Source of the DNA: Microbacterium gorillae
GTDB taxonomy: Bacteria; Actinomycetota; Actinomycetes; Actinomycetales; Microbacteriaceae
Length of the DNA stretch: 64,000 nt
Assembly: GCF_000826185.2 (NCBI RefSeq)
Contig: NZ_LN648875.1
Coordinates: 1,236,356 to 1,300,355, forward strand
Direction of reading: 5' to 3'
Shown: piece after piece, positions 1 to 7,626 of the stretch
Position numbering within the stretch: the first letter of the stretch is position 1
How the letters are laid out: each line of letters opens with the position of its first letter
Position numbers and translations under genes: made by a program
The notes under the pieces: generated by a model
The model's database searches: none
Told to the model about the DNA's origin: nothing
Seen by the model: the letters and a program-made list of their open reading frames with translations, nothing else

Positions 1-1
1 G

Positions 2-55
2 ATCAACGTCGTCCATGTCCCCGTCTCCCCGGCACCGTCCCCCGACGGCGCATGA
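2..55 (+). CDS. 3' end of an unidentified gene (partial)
   Basis: An open frame enters from the left edge and stops at TGA 53-55; only 17 codons are visible. Of their third positions 14 are G or C, much better than the other two plus frames, so this is probably the tail of a real gene. The residues (ending SPAPSPDGA) are too few to name a family. The stretch from 56 to 184 shows no other gene; the next start is at 185. Confidence 0.4.
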   Translation: MNVVHVPVSPAPSPDGA

Positions 56-184
56 GGCGATGCTACCGGTTTATTCCTGCACCACAGAAGACCGTGCCGC
101 TTGATCACTGCAGCTCTCTTTCACGGAATGCCGACTGCACTCCATGATGCGCACAGCACCCCTGTGTGCGAGAAGGGACTGCGC

Positions 185-1684
185 GTGCCCGAATTCATCG
201 TCGAGGAACCGCGGGATCGGCCGTCCGGCGAACCCGAGGGTGGCCCCACGCGAGCAACCGCCCACATCTCGACGCAGTCCGACCCGGTCCCGGTCGTCGG
301 CGGTGCGACCGGTCTGATCGTCTTCGCGAGCGTCCTCGGACTCTTCGCGGCTCTGCAGCACACCCTGGCGCTGCCGATCGTCCTCGCGCAGTTCGGGCCC
401 CGACCCTCCGCGGATCCGGTGGGAGCGGCCTGGGCGGCATCGCTCACCTGGTTGTTGACGGCGGCGGCCGCGCCGACAGCAGGGGCCCTGTCCGACCGGT
501 TCGGCCGGCGACCGGTCATCGTCGTCTGCGTCTCCGCGCTGATCCTCGGCTCCGTGGTCGGACCGCTCGGGCAGGGCTACGTCGCGGAGCTGACCACCGT
601 GCTCCTCGGCCGCGCGCTGCAGGGCATCGGTGCGGCCGTCGTGCCGGTGCTGTTCGCGGCCATCCGGGACTTCGTCCCGACCCGGCGGCGCAACATCGCG
701 ATCGCGGCCGCCGGGGCGGCGATCGGTGTCGGTGGGGTGCTCGGGATCCCGCTGACCACGGCCGCCTTCCCGGCGCTCGGGTGGCGTCCGATCTTCCTGA
801 TCAGCGCGGCGGCGAGCGTGCTGCTGCTGATCGCGATCCCGTTCTGCGTGCCGACCGGCGCTGAGCGGAACCGCGCACGGCCGCAGGTCCTGCGCGTTTC
901 GATGTTCACGCTGACGACCGTGACGGCGGTGGTCGGCACGATCATGGGCGCGCTCACCGGGTGGACCTCGCCCGGCTTCCTGCTCTTGGTGGGGGTCACC
1001 GTCCTGGCGTGGGTGGTGACGACGGTGGCGGACGCGCGCGCCCGTCGCGCCGCACCCGGTGCGATCACCCTGTCGCGCGTCCTCGCCCTGCACGCGGTGG
1101 CGCTGCTGCTCGGCTTCATCGTGCTGGCGAATGCGCTGGTGACCGCGCTGCAGTTGCAGGAGGAGCAGTTCGGACCGCTGCACCTGAGCGTGCTGGCCCC
1201 GGCGCTGACGCTCGTGCTTCTCGCCGCGGTGATGTTCTTCGTCGCGCCGCTCGGCGCGGTGATCGCCGACCGCTTCCGGCCATCGCGCGTGCTGGTCGTC
1301 GGCGGTGTCACGTCCCTGGTCGGACTCATCCTGCGCGTCACGGTCTCGCCGACCGAGCTGTACGCCCTCGTCTGGGTCGTCCTGACCGCCATCGGCGTCG
1401 CTCTCGCGACCGCAGCGGTCCCGATGATCGTGAATGAGGTCACCTCCGCGGCGGCCGCCGGCGCTGTGCTCGGACGGCACCAGTCGCTGCGCCTGCTCGG
1501 TGTCGCGATCGCGGCAGCGGTCACCGTCTCCGTCACCCTGCACTCCGTCACCCAAGCGGAGGACCGACAGGTGCCGGACTGGACGGCGTTCACGGTCATC
1601 CTGCTGGTCGCCGCCGGCGCGGCCGCGGTCGTCACCGCACTCAGCCTCTTCCTCGCCTCACCCCGACGTCGCCGAGCGGACTGA
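185..1684 (+). CDS. MFS transporter, drug-exporter type
   Basis: Major facilitator superfamily membrane transporter of 499 residues, probably a proton-driven exporter of unknown substrate. After a polar N-terminus of about 45 residues the protein is a run of hydrophobic segments. The conserved loop after TM2 reads GALSDRFGRRPV, the MFS motif A, and LGRALQGIGAAVVPV looks like the helix 4 region. The GTG at 185 is chosen over the upstream ATG at 101 because AAGGGA lies about 5 bp before it and the extra 28 residues look unlike coding sequence. The gene converges with the next one, with 1 bp between the stop codons. Substrate cannot be read from sequence. Confidence 0.85.
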   Translation: MPEFIVEEPRDRPSGEPEGGPTRATAHISTQSDPVPVVGGATGLIVFASVLGLFAALQHTLALPIVLAQFGPRPSADPVGAAWAASLTWLLTAAAAPTAGALSDRFGRRPVIVVCVSALILGSVVGPLGQGYVAELTTVLLGRALQGIGAAVVPVLFAAIRDFVPTRRRNIAIAAAGAAIGVGGVLGIPLTTAAFPALGWRPIFLISAAASVLLLIAIPFCVPTGAERNRARPQVLRVSMFTLTTVTAVVGTIMGALTGWTSPGFLLLVGVTVLAWVVTTVADARARRAAPGAITLSRVLALHAVALLLGFIVLANALVTALQLQEEQFGPLHLSVLAPALTLVLLAAVMFFVAPLGAVIADRFRPSRVLVVGGVTSLVGLILRVTVSPTELYALVWVVLTAIGVALATAAVPMIVNEVTSAAAAGAVLGRHQSLRLLGVAIAAAVTVSVTLHSVTQAEDRQVPDWTAFTVILLVAAGAAAVVTALSLFLASPRRRRAD

Positions 1685-1685
1685 A

Positions 1686-2147
1686 TCAGTCCACGACGAT
1701 CCCCCGCGCCCGCAGCAGATCGCGGACCGGCTCGGCGATCATCCCGTCCGGGTCCGTCACCCGACGCAGGGCGGGCAGCGCTTCCAGATCCGCGGCCGGG
1801 AGTGCGGTGAGGTCGTACCGCCCGTCGGTGGCGTCGGCGGTCGGATCGAGCTGGCGGTACACCTCGGCGGCGCGGGAGAAGCGCAGGTCCGTCACGACCG
1901 CAGCGTGCTCCTCGGGGATCGGGAAGCCGCGGAACCAGTCGGTGACCGCGGCACCCGGGTGCAGGGCGGGCGGCATCGTGAAGGCGGGAAGCACGGCACC
2001 CTCGTCGTACATCAGCCGTTGCAGCACCGCGAGCTTGAGGGGAAAGGAGCGGAACCGCACCCCGCCCGTCGGCTGTGACGGGGGCGGACCCGGCGACGGG
2101 GTGGGCACCCGCGACGGGTCCCGACGGAAGAGGTCACGCAGTCCCAT
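1686..2147 (-). CDS. hypothetical protein
   Basis: A 153-residue soluble protein with no signal peptide or membrane segment. It starts MGLRDLFRRDP, has a proline-rich linker (residues about 14-30) and then a compact domain containing LQRLMYDEGAVLPAF and RAAEVYRQLDPTADATDGRYDLTALPAADL. The C-terminal part, with its leucine-rich LTALPAADLEALPALR stretch, resembles small uncharacterised actinobacterial proteins; DUF6892-like is a guess only. Third-position GC bias supports coding. A weak -10-like GAGAAT ends 6 nt before the ATG, so it may be leaderless. It is transcribed divergently from the MFS gene at 2298. Confidence 0.7.
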   Translation of the reverse strand: MGLRDLFRRDPSRVPTPSPGPPPSQPTGGVRFRSFPLKLAVLQRLMYDEGAVLPAFTMPPALHPGAAVTDWFRGFPIPEEHAAVVTDLRFSRAAEVYRQLDPTADATDGRYDLTALPAADLEALPALRRVTDPDGMIAEPVRDLLRARGIVVD

Positions 2148-2223
2148 CGGGCCATTCTCCCCCGCGGTGCGCCGGCGGCGCGCGCGGAGGCGTTTCAGAC
2201 GTGCGTCGGCGAACGGACGGGTC

Positions 2224-2229
2224 TACAGT
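2224..2229 (+). promoter_or_regulatory. -10 box for the MFS/DUF2804 operon
   Basis: TACAGT, a good TAnnnT match, would place transcription start near 2236 and give a leader of about 60 nt before the GTG at 2298. That leader contains a hairpin (2247-2266) and a strong ribosome site (AAAGGAG). Confidence 0.45.
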
Positions 2230-2246
2230 TCGAGACAACCCGAAAT

Positions 2247-2266
2247 GGCCCTCTTCCCGGAGGGCC
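2247..2266 (+). promoter_or_regulatory. hairpin in the leader of the MFS/DUF2804 operon
   Basis: A perfect 7-bp stem (GGCCCTC / GAGGGCC) with a 6-base loop lies between the putative promoter and the ribosome site of the gene at 2298. No U-tract follows it, so it is more likely an RNA-stabilising or translational element than a simple terminator. Confidence 0.4.
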
Positions 2267-2297
2267 CCTCTCCGCGACGACGCGGGAAAGGAGCGCC

Positions 2298-3551
2298 GTG
2301 AGCACCACGGCCGATGGGACCCTGCCGACGCAGGTGTCCGCCGCCCCGCAGCGCCGACTGCTGACCTGGCTGTTCCTGGCGAACGCCGCCATCCTGACGA
2401 TCTACTCGGCGTTCATCGTCATCCTGATCCCCAATCAGGTGGAGGACATCGACCCGGCCAACAAGGTCGCCAACCTCGCGATTCTGATGACGGCGTCGTC
2501 CATCGCGACGATCATCATCCATCCCCTGGTCGGGGCGTTGTCCGATCGCACCCGGAGCCGCCTCGGGCGCCGAGCGCCGTGGATCATCGGCGCGGCCGCG
2601 ACGAGTGTGCTCTTCATGGTGCTGCTGGCGGGCGCGGCGAGCATCTGGTTGCTCTGCCTGTACTGGGTGCTGATGATGCTGTGCGTGAACTCCGTCGCCA
2701 CGGTGGTCGGCGCGCAGGTTCCGGACCACTTCGCCAAGGGCCGTCTCGGCGTCGCCAGCGCCGTCGTCGCGCTCGGCGTGTTCGTCGGTATGGGCGCCGG
2801 TGTCGCGCTGGCCGGATTCGCGACGGCGAATCTCGGCATCGGCTACGGCGCGTTCGGCGTCGGGTTCCTCCTGGTCTGCATCCTCTACGTCGTCTTCAAC
2901 CGGGACCTCTCCACGGTGGACATGCCGCGTCCGCCGTTCTCCTGGCGGTCATTCTTCGCCGGTTTCTGGGTGAGCCCGAAGCGCTTCCCGGATTTCTGGT
3001 GGGCCTTCGCCGGGCGATTCTTCCTGATCCTCGCCTACCAGTCCGTGCAGTCCTACCTGCTCTACATCCTGCGCGACTACGTCGGCCTGTCGAACGCGGA
3101 CTCGACGGCGCTGTCCACGCCGATCACGGCCCTCATGCTGGTGGGGGCGCTGGTGACGACCTACTTCATCGGCCGCGTGTCGGACCGCACCGGAAAGCGG
3201 AAGAAGTGGGTCATCGTCGCGTCGATCATCATGGCCTGCTCGCTCGTCATCCCGCTCCTGATGCCGAGCCTTGCCGGAATGTTCGCCCTCGCGTCCGTCT
3301 TCGGTGTCGGCTACGGCATCTACATGAGCGTCGACTCTGCGCTGATGACGCAGGTGCTGCCATCCACGGACGCCGCCGGCAAGGACCTCGGCATCCTCAA
3401 CATCGCCACCGCCCTGCCGCAAGCGCTCACTCCCGCCATCGCGGGTCTGTTGATCACGTTCGCCGGCGGATACGCCGCGATCTTCGTCGCCGGCATCATC
3501 TTCGCCCTCCTGGGCGCGGCGACCGTGCTGCCGATCCGGAGCGTGAAGTGA
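2298..3551 (+). CDS. MFS transporter (GPH/SLC45-like)
   Basis: Membrane transporter of 417 residues with about 12 hydrophobic helices. LVGALSDRTRSRLGRRAPWI at residues about 73-92 is motif A in the form typical of the sugar-cation (GPH) and SLC45-like branch, and a second copy, GRVSDRTGKRKKW, opens the C-terminal half, as expected for the duplicated MFS fold. Start GTG 2298 is supported by AAAGGAG 6 bp upstream. Its stop overlaps the GTG of the DUF2804 gene, so the two are translationally coupled and probably act on one substrate, perhaps a sugar or glycoside; this last point is inference. Confidence 0.85.
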   Translation: MSTTADGTLPTQVSAAPQRRLLTWLFLANAAILTIYSAFIVILIPNQVEDIDPANKVANLAILMTASSIATIIIHPLVGALSDRTRSRLGRRAPWIIGAAATSVLFMVLLAGAASIWLLCLYWVLMMLCVNSVATVVGAQVPDHFAKGRLGVASAVVALGVFVGMGAGVALAGFATANLGIGYGAFGVGFLLVCILYVVFNRDLSTVDMPRPPFSWRSFFAGFWVSPKRFPDFWWAFAGRFFLILAYQSVQSYLLYILRDYVGLSNADSTALSTPITALMLVGALVTTYFIGRVSDRTGKRKKWVIVASIIMACSLVIPLLMPSLAGMFALASVFGVGYGIYMSVDSALMTQVLPSTDAAGKDLGILNIATALPQALTPAIAGLLITFAGGYAAIFVAGIIFALLGAATVLPIRSVK

Positions 3552-4564
3552 GCTCCGAGCACGAGCTCACCGCACCCGTCCCGCTGCTGCTGCCGAACGG
3601 CCGGGCGAACCCGGCGGCCACCGGATGGACCCGGCATCAGCAGCATGACACGTCCGGGATCGGGCGCGGACTGTACGGCTGGGGTCGCAACAAACGGTGG
3701 GAGTACTGGGGCGTCGTCACGCCGACGCACTGCTTCGCGCTGACGATCGGCGCACTCGATTACGCCAACGTGCGCCAGGTGTGGGTCCTGGATCGGGCGA
3801 CTGAGGAGGAGATCGACACTTTCGAGATCAGCCCGCTCAGTCGCGGCGTGAGCATGCCCGGCTCGAGCGGCGAGGGGCCGTCGCGCTCACGCGGCCGCAG
3901 GGTTTCGCTGGAGTTCACCGAGTCGGCGGCAGGGACGCGTCTGCGCGGCACCGCGCCGCGAGTGTCCGTCGACGTGCTGGCCGAGACACGACCCGGCCAC
4001 GAGCAGATGGGCACGGCGGCACCGTTCAGCCCGTTCCTGGCGGACTACACGGTCAAGGACCCGGATCGTCCGATCGTCGGCACCCTCACCGTCGACGGGG
4101 TCACGCACCGCATCGAGCCGGACACCGCGTGGGGTGTGCTCGATCACGCCCGCGCCCGCGCGGCGTACCGGACCGACTGGAACTGGGGCGCCGGTGGCGG
4201 CTTCTCCGACGACGGACGGCGCATCGGACTGCAACTCGGCGGGGGCGGCGAGCGCGCGGTTCGGGACGGGATCTCCCCGAACGGCTTCACCGTGGACGGT
4301 CGGGTGCAGAAGGTGGCGAACGTCCTGGAGTGGGAGTTCGACCCGACCGACTTCCTGGCCCCCTGGCGCATCCACAACGATCGGATGGACCTGACCTTCA
4401 CGCCCTACTTCGACCGCGCGGCCAGCACGAACCTGCTCATCGTTCGCTCCCGAACGCACCAGTGCTTCGGCACCTACGCCGGACGCCTCCGCACCGACGA
4501 CGGCGAGTGGATCACCGTGTCCGCCCTCGACGGCTGGGCCGAGGACGTCCACAACCGCTGGTGA
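3548..4564 (+). CDS. DUF2804 domain protein
   Basis: A 338-residue soluble protein matching the DUF2804 family throughout: an early GRGLYGWGRNKRWEYWGV block, DYANVRQVWVLDR, then WNWGAGGGF and a late MDLTFTPYFDR near the C-terminus. No enzymatic function is established for the family. The start is the GTG at 3548, which overlaps the upstream MFS stop (GTGA). The last codons (Arg-Trp-stop) lie inside the left copy of the 46-bp direct repeat, so the gene is intact although foreign DNA begins immediately behind it. It was probably once adjacent to the MFS gene now at 6372. Confidence 0.85.
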   Translation: MSSEHELTAPVPLLLPNGRANPAATGWTRHQQHDTSGIGRGLYGWGRNKRWEYWGVVTPTHCFALTIGALDYANVRQVWVLDRATEEEIDTFEISPLSRGVSMPGSSGEGPSRSRGRRVSLEFTESAAGTRLRGTAPRVSVDVLAETRPGHEQMGTAAPFSPFLADYTVKDPDRPIVGTLTVDGVTHRIEPDTAWGVLDHARARAAYRTDWNWGAGGGFSDDGRRIGLQLGGGGERAVRDGISPNGFTVDGRVQKVANVLEWEFDPTDFLAPWRIHNDRMDLTFTPYFDRAASTNLLIVRSRTHQCFGTYAGRLRTDDGEWITVSALDGWAEDVHNRW

Positions 4565-4602
4565 GCACACGACCCGGACTACGCTGAGGGGCGATGACGG
4601 GA
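4557..4602 (+). repeat. 46-bp direct repeat, left copy
   Basis: Bases 4557-4602 recur at 6335-6380 with 44 of 46 identities (A/G differences at 4567 and 4569). The copy covers the last codons and stop of the DUF2804 gene, a TACGCT -10 box and an ATG ACG GGA start identical to that of the MFS gene at 6372. It marks the left boundary of a 1,778-bp insertion unit. Confidence 0.93.
4580..4585 (+). promoter_or_regulatory. duplicated -10 box inside the left direct repeat
   Basis: TACGCT followed 8 nt later by ATG 4594. It is the copy of the box at 6358-6363, so the insertion appears to have left a second promoter in front of the cargo gene. Confidence 0.45.
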
Positions 4603-4626
4603 TGGCTGGCAGGCACCAACCACTAG
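4594..4626 (+). other. 10-codon mini-ORF, relic MFS start
   Basis: ATG ACG GGA is shared with the MFS gene at 6372; beyond the repeat the frame continues into inserted DNA and stops after ten codons (MTGWLAGTNH) at TAG 4624-4626. The cargo gene starts 10 bp later. It may be translated from the duplicated promoter, but is probably only a by-product of the insertion. Confidence 0.5.
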
Positions 4627-4629
4627 GCT
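4624..4629 (+). promoter_or_regulatory. -10 box of the inserted hydrolase gene
   Basis: TAGGCT ends 6 nt before ATG 4636, so transcription should begin at the start codon. Its TAG is also the stop codon of the mini-ORF. Confidence 0.5.
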
Positions 4630-4635
4630 CCGCAT

Positions 4636-6315
4636 ATGGAACCCGGGGGATCCGACGAGCGAGCGTATACGCCCGAAGAAGTAGGCTCACTTCTTACAAC
4701 TGCATCGAGCTTCACGGCGCGTGAGGAGAGACTCGGGGGACTCATCTCCCGGCTCGCAAATGAAATCCTCCGCTACCTTGCGGCAGCGGCGACACGACCA
4801 CGCGCCTCAATGGCGAAGGTAAGATTCACAATCGCCATTACCGATGTCGCGGCATCAAAAGCATTACCAGATGACATCCTGGCCTGTGCCGTCGTGATAG
4901 CTAGTGTCGCCCGCACCTCCTCGCCCGATCCCGGGGCGGAGTCAATTCTGCTCGCGACTAGGGCCGAGCTGGAACGCACGTTGTCACGCCGCGAGGGCTG
5001 GCATGCTGCGGCCGACGCTCTCGACGCCTTGGGGGCCAGCAGCAAATTCGGGTTCGGGGTCGAAGCGCTGCGCGCTACCCGCATCTGGGACGCCATGCTT
5101 GCGTTAACCGCTGGCGGCATCGACGCAGACCCGATTCCGCAGCCGCCCGAGGGCCTCGTCGGCACGACCCGTGTAGTCCAGGCGAAGATGATGGCCACTT
5201 CAGTGGCGACCCTCGTCGCGGGCCGCGAGACCTCACACGTCCGAGGCACTCGGAGTGATGCTGGCGGAGCCACAGTCCTCACACCCATTCGAGACGCCCG
5301 CGACGACGAGTTCGATGATGGCGACGGCGACGGCGACGGCGCGAAGATTCGAGTCTGGTTCGCCACCAACCGATCGCCAAAGATCTCGAGGGATCCACAA
5401 AGCGGCTTCACGAGCATTCCGGACCGTACTCTCCACTACGGGCGGTGTGACGTCGTGATTCCCAAAATCGAAGACGCCACGGGCGGCATCACTCGAGTCG
5501 TCGCCGGATGGTTCGGTCTCAGTTCGTCGCACAGAACTCGACCACACATCGCGCGAACTTTCCGCCTCCCAAGCGAAAGGGAATTCTCGCGCGAACTGAA
5601 CGACGCACTAGCGCGCGCGTCCAGCCGCACCGCGCTTGTTTCGGTGCACGGATTCAACACGTCATTCCCAGATGCGGTAACGAGCGTGGCTCAGCTCTCC
5701 GTGAACCTCAAACACCCGGGCCCAACCGCTGTCTTCTCGTGGCCATCCCACGCGAAGATCTTTCGCTATCGAGACGACGAGCGGATTGTGAATCTCAGTC
5801 GGCACCAGCTCGCGGCGTTCCTAACGACCATCAGCCAACTCGGCAATCTGGACAATATCGACCTCGTCGTGCACTCCCTGGGCAGCCGGCTCTTCCTCCG
5901 AACTCTCGTGGCTTTATCTAAGTCCGCCACCTCGATTCACCTGCCGATCAGAAACATATTCCTAGGCGCCCCCGATATCGATCGCCAGGAATTCCTGAGC
6001 CACGCGCGCTCCTTCCACCGGACCTCGCAGATGACCACTATGTACGGTTCAGACAGTGACACCGCTCTTTTGATGTCAAAGATCATTCATGGCCAAAATC
6101 GCGCGGGCCTGATGCCTCCACCCACAATTTTGACCGGCATCGACAGCATAGAAACGAGCGCGGTGGACGCATCGCGGCTTCGACACGGAGCGGTGCTGAA
6201 CTGCGCGGCGGTTCAGTCCGACATGTTCATCGTGCAGGACAGTGCAAGCGTCCCGGATCACCGCCCTAACCTGCGCCGGGTGACGACGCCATCCGGGCCC
6301 TATTGGCGGTTCTGA
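4636..6315 (+). CDS. alpha/beta hydrolase (DUF900-like) with unknown N-terminal region, acquired
   Basis: A 559-residue protein. The C-terminal half (from about residue 237, KIRVWFATNRSPK) matches DUF900/COG4782-type alpha/beta hydrolases: oxyanion region VHGFNTSF at about 337-344, FSWPSHAK, and the nucleophile motif VHSLGSR with Ser414; APDID probably holds the acid. The first 220 residues match nothing I recognise and are helical in character. An acidic DDEFDDGDGDGDG linker (223-235), encoded partly by a GGCGAC triplication, joins the parts. Base composition is visibly lower in GC than its neighbours, with TTA and CTA codons that are very rare elsewhere. It sits alone between 46-bp direct repeats. 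Substrate unknown; a lipase/esterase-like role in defence or stress is possible but unproven. Confidence 0.85.
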   Translation: MEPGGSDERAYTPEEVGSLLTTASSFTAREERLGGLISRLANEILRYLAAAATRPRASMAKVRFTIAITDVAASKALPDDILACAVVIASVARTSSPDPGAESILLATRAELERTLSRREGWHAAADALDALGASSKFGFGVEALRATRIWDAMLALTAGGIDADPIPQPPEGLVGTTRVVQAKMMATSVATLVAGRETSHVRGTRSDAGGATVLTPIRDARDDEFDDGDGDGDGAKIRVWFATNRSPKISRDPQSGFTSIPDRTLHYGRCDVVIPKIEDATGGITRVVAGWFGLSSSHRTRPHIARTFRLPSEREFSRELNDALARASSRTALVSVHGFNTSFPDAVTSVAQLSVNLKHPGPTAVFSWPSHAKIFRYRDDERIVNLSRHQLAAFLTTISQLGNLDNIDLVVHSLGSRLFLRTLVALSKSATSIHLPIRNIFLGAPDIDRQEFLSHARSFHRTSQMTTMYGSDSDTALLMSKIIHGQNRAGLMPPPTILTGIDSIETSAVDASRLRHGAVLNCAAVQSDMFIVQDSASVPDHRPNLRRVTTPSGPYWRF

Positions 6316-6334
6316 GCTCGTTGGAAGAGCCCAG

Positions 6335-6380
6335 GCTGGTGAGCGCGCGACCCGGACTACGCTGAGGGGCGATGACGGGA
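6335..6380 (+). repeat. 46-bp direct repeat, right copy
   Basis: Partner of 4557-4602 (offset 1,778 bp, two mismatches). It includes the real -10 box and the first three codons of the MFS gene at 6372, so this copy keeps the native promoter-gene junction. Confidence 0.93.
6358..6363 (+). promoter_or_regulatory. -10 box of the MFS gene at 6372
   Basis: TACGCT ends 8 nt before the ATG, predicting a leader of 0-2 nt, although GAGGGG in the gap could serve as a weak ribosome site if transcription began slightly upstream. Confidence 0.45.
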
Positions 6381-7598
6381 CCGGTGTGGACGGGGCACGA
6401 GCGGGGCAGTGCCGGTTACCGGCGCATGATCCTCGCGCTGTTCGCCGCGGGCGTCGCCACGTTCTCGCAGCTCTACTCGGTGCAGGGCGTCCTGCCCGAA
6501 CTCGCCGTGGACCAGCACGTCAGCGAGTCCGAGGCGGCCCTCGCCGTGTCGATGGCGACCCTGGGGCTCGCGATCGCGGTGATCCCCTGGTCCCGCGTCG
6601 CCGACCGGCGCGGACGCCGCACCACGATGCGCGTCGCCATCATCGCCGCCGTCGTCCTGGGCTTGACGGTGCCCTTCTCCCCCACATTCGAGACGCTGCT
6701 CGTCCTCCGCTTCATCGAGGGACTCGCGCTCGGCGGCATCCCGGCCGTGGCCCTGGCGTACCTCGCCGAGGAGGTCGCGCCGCTCGCCGCGGCCGTCGCC
6801 AGCGGCACGTACATCTCCGGCACATCCCTCGGCGGCCTGTGCGGGCGACTCCTGTCCGGGCCCCTGAGCGAGTTCTTCACCTGGCGGGTGGGCATGTTCG
6901 TCGTGTCCGCCGTCGCCGCGATCGCCGGCCTCGTCTTCTTCCTCCTCGCGCCCGCTCCCCGCGGATTCACACCCGTGGTGCGCGGCTCGGACCGGGACAT
7001 CCCGCTCGCCCGGAAGCTGTGGTCGTGCCTTCGTGACCCGCGCCTGGTCGCCCTGTTCTGCCAGGGCGGACTGCTGATGGGCGGGTTCGTCGCCGTCTAC
7101 AACTACCTCGGGTTCCGGCTGCAGGCTCCCCCGTTCCTCCTCCCGGCGGCGATCTCGTCCCTGCTGTTTCTGGCCTACCTGTCCGGAACCTGGTCCTCGG
7201 CCCAGTCCGGACGGCTCGCACACGATCGCGGCCGCTACCCGGTGCTACTGGGCTCCGCAGCCCTCATGCTCGCCGGACTGATCGTCACCGCCTGGGACTG
7301 GCTCCCCGCCGTCGTGCTCGGCCTGCTGATCTTCACCGCCGGGTTCTTCGCCGCCCACGCCACCGCCTCCGGCTGGGTACCGGTTCTCGTCCGCACCGGC
7401 CGCGCACAGGCATCGAGCCTGTACAACCTCGCGTACTACGGCGGATCGAGTCTGTTCGGCTGGGCTGTCGGCCTCGCCTTCCAGGACGTCGGCTGGTGGG
7501 GCGTGGTCGCCGCCGTGGCGACGATGGTCCTCCTCGCGATGGCGATCGCGGCGATCCGTCTGCGTCGGGAACCCACCGGACGCCCGGCGCTCAGCTGA
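6372..7598 (+). CDS. MFS transporter, YnfM-like
   Basis: A 408-residue membrane protein with about 12 hydrophobic helices, similar to the YnfM group of putative drug exporters. Motif A appears as IPWSRVADRRGRRTTMRV, preceded by FSQLYSVQGVLPELA in TM1 and LSVSMATLG-like residues in TM2; GLALGGIPAVALAYLAEEV is the helix 4 region. The start ATG, its -10 box and the first three codons lie inside the right direct repeat, showing that the flanking insertion was clean and left this gene whole. Substrate unknown. Confidence 0.85.
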   Translation: MTGPVWTGHERGSAGYRRMILALFAAGVATFSQLYSVQGVLPELAVDQHVSESEAALAVSMATLGLAIAVIPWSRVADRRGRRTTMRVAIIAAVVLGLTVPFSPTFETLLVLRFIEGLALGGIPAVALAYLAEEVAPLAAAVASGTYISGTSLGGLCGRLLSGPLSEFFTWRVGMFVVSAVAAIAGLVFFLLAPAPRGFTPVVRGSDRDIPLARKLWSCLRDPRLVALFCQGGLLMGGFVAVYNYLGFRLQAPPFLLPAAISSLLFLAYLSGTWSSAQSGRLAHDRGRYPVLLGSAALMLAGLIVTAWDWLPAVVLGLLIFTAGFFAAHATASGWVPVLVRTGRAQASSLYNLAYYGGSSLFGWAVGLAFQDVGWWGVVAAVATMVLLAMAIAAIRLRREPTGRPALS

Positions 7599-7614
7599 CC
7601 TCAGCCCGTCCTCG

Positions 7615-7620
7615 TAGCAT
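7615..7620 (+). promoter_or_regulatory. -10 box of the rhomboid gene
   Basis: TAGCAT ends 6 nt before ATG 7627; no ribosome site is present, so the transcript is probably leaderless. Confidence 0.5.
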
Positions 7621-7626
7621 CGAGCT

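Larger units (their letters stand above)
4603..6380 (+). mobile_element. 1,778-bp inserted gene unit flanked by direct repeats
   Basis: The segment contains the hydrolase gene plus one repeat copy. Removing it would join the DUF2804 stop to the MFS start with a normal short spacer. I see no transposase, integrase or convincing terminal inverted repeats, so it is not an ordinary insertion sequence. The 46-bp duplication is far longer than usual transposon target duplications and suggests illegitimate or homology-driven integration, or a passive cassette. Confidence 0.65.

Noticed and set aside
71..1635. Long antisense open frames (up to 494 codons) across the first MFS gene, and many similar ones elsewhere
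   Set aside because: They are shadows produced by high GC at third codon positions; their translations are Arg/Asp/His-rich without domains, and the opposite frame carries clear transporter motifs.
4603..6334. Terminal inverted repeats that would make the insertion a transposon
   Set aside because: The inner ends of the segment share no convincing complementary sequence and no transposase is present.
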